Shown here: piece after piece, positions 15,674-20,405 of the stretch | How positions within the stretch are numbered: the first letter of the stretch is position 1 | Layout: each line of letters begins with the position of its first letter | DNA from: an uncultured Bacteroidia bacterium | Lineage (GTDB): Bacteria > Bacteroidota > Bacteroidia > Bacteroidales > Prolixibacteraceae | Direction of reading: 5' to 3' | Assembly (NCBI GenBank): GCA_903859795.1 | Contig: CAIOOC010000598.1 | Location: forward strand, 1 to 20,405 | DNA length: 20,405 nucleotides | Notes under the pieces: generated by a model | Database searches by the model: none | What the model was told of the DNA's origin: nothing | The model's input: the letters and a program-made list of their open reading frames with translations, nothing else | Translations under genes and position numbers: made by a program

Positions 15674-15720
15674 GCTTTAAACGTTTATTAAAAGTTATTT
15701 ACAAAACTTAACGTTTAAGC
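15674..15720. promoter_or_regulatory. Dyad with TAAACGTTTA, upstream of susC
   Basis: The iolG-susC gap contains GCTTTAAACGTT (15674-15685) and AACGTTTAAGC (15710-15720), reverse complements apart from one extra T. Between them AAGTT and AACTT also pair. The left half contains the perfect palindrome TAAACGTTTA (15678-15687). It could be a pair of LacI-like operator sites or a leader stem. No clear TAnnTTTG box was seen in the 126-bp gap. Confidence 0.45.
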
Positions 15721-15775
15721 TTATATTATATATGCATTCACACTTACTATTTATTAATCACTAGATTTAATTAAC

Positions 15776-18700
15776 ATGAAATGGAAATCAATTTTTAAAA
15801 AGCAGGCAGTTCTTCTATTGATTGTAGGGGCTGTCGTTTTCTCACCCGGAGCATCGGCCAGTGCAGGATCAGGGCAAAATGCTTCAGGAAATCCTAGTAG
15901 TGCTTCACCTGTAAAGGTTTCAGGAAAGGTGACCGATGCCGCCGGCAATCCAATGCCTGGCGTAACTGTAATGGTTAAGGGAACAACAACAGGAACTGTA
16001 ACCGATGCCAACGGCACATTTGCCATTGATGCCGCTGACAGTAAGTCGGTACTCGCCTTCTCATTTGTAGGTTATACGACAATCGAGAGACCTGCCAGCC
16101 AGAAGGCTATTAATGTGTCTATGTCTGAAGACATTAAAAAGCTTGATGATGTTGTGGTTATTGGTTACGGTACACAAAAGAAAGCAGACCTTACAGGTTC
16201 TGTTGCTTCTGTGTCGCCTGAAAAGTTAAATCAGGGGGTAACACAATCTGTAGCTCATGCTTTGCAAGGTCAGGCAGCCGGTGTTACTGTAATTCAGAAT
16301 TCAGGTGAGCCGGGTGGCGGCGTTGAAATCAGGATCAGGGGTGCAGGCTCAATCAACGATAACAGCCCGCTCTATGTCGTCGACGGAATTGTTGGTGGAA
16401 TTGGAAGTCTTAATCCATCCGATATTGAAAGTATGTCTGTACTTAAAGATGCTGCTTCAGCTGCAATCTACGGATCACGTGGTGCAAACGGCGTAATTAT
16501 TGTCACAACCAAAAAAGGGAAAAGAAATCAGAAAACTGCTATCGCACTGAATACCAGTCATGGTGTTCAATCGGTATGGAAAATGCCAACATCCCTCGAT
16601 GCAACACAACGGAATATGATTCACAAAGAGGCGCTGACCAATGATGGTACCCCAACCTCCGAATCAATCTGGAATTACTATAATGATCCCCAGAATGCAG
16701 TAACACGTACCGATTGGTTTAAAGAAGTATTAAAACCCGCCTACATATCCAACACAGACTTTAGCATTCAGGGTGGTGGTGAAAAATCAAATTACATTTT
16801 TAGTCTTGGCTATCTGGATGATCAGGGGATCGTTTTAAACACCTATTACAAGAGATATAATTTACGTTACAACAGTCAGCACGAAATTGCAAAGAACCTG
16901 ACCTTTGGAGAAAATTTTTCCGTTGTTATGTCTGAGCAGAAGGGTGCCGACACACGCGGAGGTTATGATGGCGTGCTTAGTTCCGCTCTGTTCAGTATGA
17001 GGAACACACCTGTTTGGACCGATAAAGCCAATTTAATCTACGGTACCCCAACAGGGGACTTTCCAAACCCGGTTGCGTCATTGAACGTGAAGGACAACAG
17101 GAACAAAGGGACCTCAATCGGCGGAGATGCTTATCTTGAATATAAACTTTTCAACGTATTAACATTGAAATCAGACATCGGATATACTTCAGGCTTTTCC
17201 CATGGTAAAAGTTTTCAGTCCATTGCCAAAGGTGGTGGTCGTGGATTAATGAATCATAACTCTATCGGCGAAAGCTACAGTAATTACTACCAATATGAAT
17301 GGAACAATACCCTGACATTTGACAAACGGATCAATAAACACCATATTGCAGCTTTGGCAGGTATGTCTATGGAAGCTGATCACAGCGAATGGATCAGTGC
17401 AGGCGCACAGGATTTCACTGATGAGAGCCCCTCTTTGCGTTACCTGGACAATGCAACCAGCTTCCCAAGTCATGCCAGTGGAAGTGCAGGCGACAACGCC
17501 TTAATGTCCTATTTCGGCCGCGTGAGCTATGAGTTTTCTGATAAATACCTGTTTGCTGCCAATATGCGTGCTGACGGTTCCTCAAAATTTGCAGAGAGCA
17601 AACGTTGGGGCACCTTCCCTTCTGTTTCCGGTGGTTGGAGAGTTTCAAAAGAAAACTTCTTTAGCGGTTTAACCAACACTGTCTCGGATTTGAAACTTCG
17701 CGCAAGCTGGGGCCAGCTGGGTAATGATAAAATTCCAGGATACCAGTACTACAGCACAATCGGAAGTGTCGGTTCCCCAACTCTTGGTGGACAAGCCTAT
17801 ACCGCAGTAGCTCAGAATAGCTATTCAAATCCAAGTATTCAGTGGGAAGTAACCACGCAGACTGACTTTGGTGTTGACGCCAATTTCCTCAATGACCGTC
17901 TTACTTTTACGGCAGACTACTTTGATAAGGAAACAGACAAAATTTTGGTTCAGGTTCCTCTGGTATCATCTCTGGGAGTCAGCAGCGCCCCTTACCGTAA
18001 TGCGGGTCAGGTATCCAACAAGGGATTTGATATGTCAGCGACCTACCGCAACAGAGATCATGAATTTAAATATGCCGTAACAGCAAACATGGCTCATGTT
18101 GATAATAAACTGGTTTCATTCGGTATTGCAGGGTCTAAGGAGATCTTTGCAGCCAACTATAAAAACTTTAATGTAGGTCGTATCGCTCAGGGTCAGCCTA
18201 TTGGTCACTTTTATGTCCTGAATGCACTGGGAATTTTTAAATCCGATGCAGAAGCGCAAAACTACAAGGATGCAAGCGGAAACAGAATTCAACCTTATGC
18301 AGTTGCAGGAGACGTCAAATTTGAAGACAGAAACCATGATGGTCAGATCAGCTCAGACGACCGCTTTAATGCAGGGAGCAGTTTTCCCGCCTTTACCTAT
18401 TCAGTAAACTTCACGGCAGAATACAAAGGTTTTGATGTCAGCATGCTTTGGATTGGCAGCTCTGGAAACAAGATTTTCAATGGTCTTAAACTGGGTGGTG
18501 AATTTATGCAGGGAACCGGTTATAACAACTCTCCTGCTATTCTGGGTCGCTGGACTCCTCAAAATGTCAATGCCTCTGTTCCTCGCGCAACAGTTACCGA
18601 TCCAAACAACAATAAGGCTTACAGCACCCTTTATCTTGAGGATGGAAGTTATGCCCGTTTAAAAAACCTCACAATTGGTTATACCTTTAATAAAAACGTT

Positions 18701-18889
18701 ACAGGTGAGAAAATTCAAAAATTGCGCGTTTACCTTACTGTTCAGAACCTGATCACAATTACTAAATATTCAGGTTTTGATCCGGAAGTTGGCGCATATG
18801 GCGATTTCAGCAACAACATCTTTGGCGTTGATTCAGGTAATTATCCGCAAACAAGATCCTTCTTACTCGGTGTTAACTTTAACTTTTAA
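15776..18889 (+). CDS. SusC/RagA-like TonB-dependent outer-membrane transporter
   Basis: Outer-membrane TonB-dependent porter (1037 aa), complete. The signal peptide is at about 1-30 (KKQAVLLLIVGAVVFSPGASA). A Ser/Ala/Gly-rich linker follows, then the carboxypeptidase-regulatory-like domain at about 47-118 (VSGKVTDAAGNPMPGVTVMV). The TonB-box region KKLDDVVVIGYGT is at 121-133. The plug carries LYVVDGIVGG and LKDAASAAIYGSRGANGVII. The barrel contains MRADGSSKFAESKRWGTFPS and ends with an aromatic residue (GVNFNF), as expected for outer-membrane assembly. Unlike the receptor at the left edge it lacks an STN domain, so FecR-type signalling is not expected. The SusD gene follows after 12 bp. Its place after iolG suggests import of inositol or an inositol-containing compound (inference). 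Confidence 0.96.
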   Translation: MKWKSIFKKQAVLLLIVGAVVFSPGASASAGSGQNASGNPSSASPVKVSGKVTDAAGNPMPGVTVMVKGTTTGTVTDANGTFAIDAADSKSVLAFSFVGYTTIERPASQKAINVSMSEDIKKLDDVVVIGYGTQKKADLTGSVASVSPEKLNQGVTQSVAHALQGQAAGVTVIQNSGEPGGGVEIRIRGAGSINDNSPLYVVDGIVGGIGSLNPSDIESMSVLKDAASAAIYGSRGANGVIIVTTKKGKRNQKTAIALNTSHGVQSVWKMPTSLDATQRNMIHKEALTNDGTPTSESIWNYYNDPQNAVTRTDWFKEVLKPAYISNTDFSIQGGGEKSNYIFSLGYLDDQGIVLNTYYKRYNLRYNSQHEIAKNLTFGENFSVVMSEQKGADTRGGYDGVLSSALFSMRNTPVWTDKANLIYGTPTGDFPNPVASLNVKDNRNKGTSIGGDAYLEYKLFNVLTLKSDIGYTSGFSHGKSFQSIAKGGGRGLMNHNSIGESYSNYYQYEWNNTLTFDKRINKHHIAALAGMSMEADHSEWISAGAQDFTDESPSLRYLDNATSFPSHASGSAGDNALMSYFGRVSYEFSDKYLFAANMRADGSSKFAESKRWGTFPSVSGGWRVSKENFFSGLTNTVSDLKLRASWGQLGNDKIPGYQYYSTIGSVGSPTLGGQAYTAVAQNSYSNPSIQWEVTTQTDFGVDANFLNDRLTFTADYFDKETDKILVQVPLVSSLGVSSAPYRNAGQVSNKGFDMSATYRNRDHEFKYAVTANMAHVDNKLVSFGIAGSKEIFAANYKNFNVGRIAQGQPIGHFYVLNALGIFKSDAEAQNYKDASGNRIQPYAVAGDVKFEDRNHDGQISSDDRFNAGSSFPAFTYSVNFTAEYKGFDVSMLWIGSSGNKIFNGLKLGGEFMQGTGYNNSPAILGRWTPQNVNASVPRATVTDPNNNKAYSTLYLEDGSYARLKNLTIGYTFNKNVTGEKIQKLRVYLTVQNLITITKYSGFDPEVGAYGDFSNNIFGVDSGNYPQTRSFLLGVNFNF

Positions 18890-18901
18890 TTCTATCACAC
18901 T

Positions 18902-20395
18902 ATGAATACTTTAAAAAAATATATCCCAATATTACTGGTGCTACTTCTGGCATCGTGTGGAAAGGATTTCCTGAAGAAAGAGCCTCACGTATTTACAGAT
19001 GCAGCTTTCTGGCAAACAGCGGCGCAGGCCGAAGCGGCTTTGGCCGGAGTCTACACCCCATTACAGGGTGAAGAAGCTCTTGGAGGTGAGGACTGGTGCG
19101 GTTTCGAATGTTTCAGCGACAATGCCTACATGAATGATAACGGTTATGGCGATTATATTGCGATGACAGAATTCAGGGCCACTCAAAACAATATGACCGG
19201 TGACCTTTGCGGACTCTCATACGGTGAATATTATCAGACCATTAAAAGGGCTACTGATGTACTGAATAATGTACCCAAAATCACGATGGATGCTGCACAA
19301 CAGAAAAGAATTCTGGGTGAAGCCAATTTCTTATTGTCATTTGCCTATTATCAGCTTTGCATCCGGTATGGTGGACTGCCGATCTATAGTTCAACTGACC
19401 CGACAGCCGCTTTGACAAGGAAAACAGAGGCTGAAACCTGGGCGGTAATTGAAAATGGTTTGAAAGTTGCAACCACCCAACTTTCTCAGTCACATGACGA
19501 AGGTCGTCCGGGACTTGGCGCGGCATGGGGAATGCTCGCCAAAGTATATGCACACGAAGCAAAGTGGGCAGAAGCAAAAAATGCCGCAGAACAGGTAACA
19601 GGAGCATCTCTTACACCTAACTATGCCGATGTCTTCTCCATCCCTCACGAAAACGACAGCGAAATCCTTTGGGGATTGGGCGCCCGTTTGGGGGAATATC
19701 CTATTACTCCGGTTCTGATGTTGCCAAATAATGTGTGGAACGGACGTCATGAGGAGCCAATCGGCGAAGGATGGAGATTGGTAAGCGCAACTCTCGCTTT
19801 CTATAATGCTTATCAGCCAGGTGACCTTAGAAAAGCCGCAACCGTTGCAAGACGCTATGTTGACGTAATCACCTATAACGGTGCTACGGATACTCTTCAG
19901 GCTCCAAACAACCAATCACCAGTGGTTTGCGTAAAATATAATTCCCCCTACATGGACCATTATACAGGTTGGGCCGCAGGCTTGAATGTTCCGGCGCTAA
20001 GATATGCTGACGTGCTGCTAATTCATGCTGAGGCTATCATGATGTTAAATGGAGGCAGTCCTTCAAACCGCACGGTAGGTGTTGCTGCAGCTGCACAAAG
20101 CTTTAATCTTGTTCGCAATCGTGCAGGATTACCTACAATCGCAGCCCCTACATTTAATGACCTGATGTACGAAAGGCGCATGGAACTTGCCTTCGAAGGT
20201 GGCGACCGCCATACTGACCTTGTCCGCTGGGGTCTTGCAGAGGAGGTTTATAACGCATTACCCGCCGAGGGTGGTTACAAACCTAAACGGACATTTAATC
20301 CGGCAATTCATCGTGTAATGCCTATCCTCCAGACTGAAATCGATAACAGTGGCGGATCAATTAAACAAAATCCCGGATACGCCGGCGGTAAATAG
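18902..20395 (+). CDS. SusD/RagB-like surface lipoprotein
   Basis: Substrate-capturing lid protein (497 aa) that pairs with the SusC just upstream, lipid-anchored on the outer-membrane surface. The lipoprotein signal is clear: KKYIPILLVLLLASC with the lipidated Cys at C19, followed by GKDFLKKEP. The N-terminal region TDAAFWQTAAQAEAALAGVY is the usual SusD start. The TPR-like helical core includes GEANFLLSFAYYQLCIRYGG. The C-terminal hallmark RRMELAFEGGDRHTDLVRWG lies at about 425-444. The gene is complete, ending 10 bp before the window edge. The ligand cannot be told from sequence; the inositol operon context is the only clue. Confidence 0.96.
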   Translation: MNTLKKYIPILLVLLLASCGKDFLKKEPHVFTDAAFWQTAAQAEAALAGVYTPLQGEEALGGEDWCGFECFSDNAYMNDNGYGDYIAMTEFRATQNNMTGDLCGLSYGEYYQTIKRATDVLNNVPKITMDAAQQKRILGEANFLLSFAYYQLCIRYGGLPIYSSTDPTAALTRKTEAETWAVIENGLKVATTQLSQSHDEGRPGLGAAWGMLAKVYAHEAKWAEAKNAAEQVTGASLTPNYADVFSIPHENDSEILWGLGARLGEYPITPVLMLPNNVWNGRHEEPIGEGWRLVSATLAFYNAYQPGDLRKAATVARRYVDVITYNGATDTLQAPNNQSPVVCVKYNSPYMDHYTGWAAGLNVPALRYADVLLIHAEAIMMLNGGSPSNRTVGVAAAAQSFNLVRNRAGLPTIAAPTFNDLMYERRMELAFEGGDRHTDLVRWGLAEEVYNALPAEGGYKPKRTFNPAIHRVMPILQTEIDNSGGSIKQNPGYAGGK

Positions 20396-20405
20396 TATTT
20401 GAAAA

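Noticed and set aside
19490..19915. Minus-strand 141-codon open frame opposite susD
   Set aside because: Cys- and Ser-rich antisense shadow of a complete SusD gene, with no start signal or domain.

Overview
The window looks like a chromosomal segment of a Bacteroidota bacterium, possibly Bacteroidales/Marinilabiliales-like, though that rank is a guess. The evidence is two SusC-type TonB-dependent outer-membrane transporters, a SusD lipoprotein, an ECF sigma/FecR anti-sigma pair, a TAnnTTTG-type -7 box, AT-rich spacers with little Shine-Dalgarno sequence, and short dispersed palindromic repeats. No rRNA, tRNA, CRISPR array, transposase or phage gene is visible.

Left block (1-4640, minus strand): an ECF sigma factor, a FecR-like anti-sigma factor and the first 889 residues of a SusC-like receptor carrying an N-terminal STN domain. 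This is the classic surface-signalling arrangement, in which substrate at the receptor relays through FecR to release the sigma factor. The receptor runs off the left edge, so its SusD partner and its substrate genes are outside the window.

A 423-bp divergent, AT-rich intergenic region (4641-5063) separates the blocks. Just before the right block it holds a 25-bp near-perfect palindrome overlapping a candidate -7 box.

Right block (5064-20395, plus strand, ten genes): an SGLT-like sodium/solute symporter, then a complete myo-inositol catabolic set in the order iolJ, iolB, iolC, iolD, iolA, iolE, iolG, then a SusC/SusD pair. IolG oxidises myo-inositol to 2-keto-myo-inositol and IolE dehydrates it. 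IolD opens the ring, IolB isomerises 5-deoxy-glucuronate, and IolC phosphorylates the product. IolJ cleaves it to dihydroxyacetone phosphate and malonate semialdehyde, and IolA makes acetyl-CoA from the latter. The symporter would bring the substrate across the inner membrane. The SusC/SusD pair would bring it, or a larger inositol-containing compound, across the outer membrane. No iol regulator gene, hydrolase or phosphatase is present.

The spacers are the least ordinary part. Almost every gap in the right block contains a hairpin, palindrome or tandem repeat, and these appear to belong to several different families. They include a 22-bp-stem hairpin between iolC and iolD, three successive GC-rich palindromes between iolE and iolG, and AACGTT-centred sites before iolE, iolG and susC. 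Whether they are dispersed repeats, RNA-processing or attenuation signals, or operators cannot be settled from one sequence.
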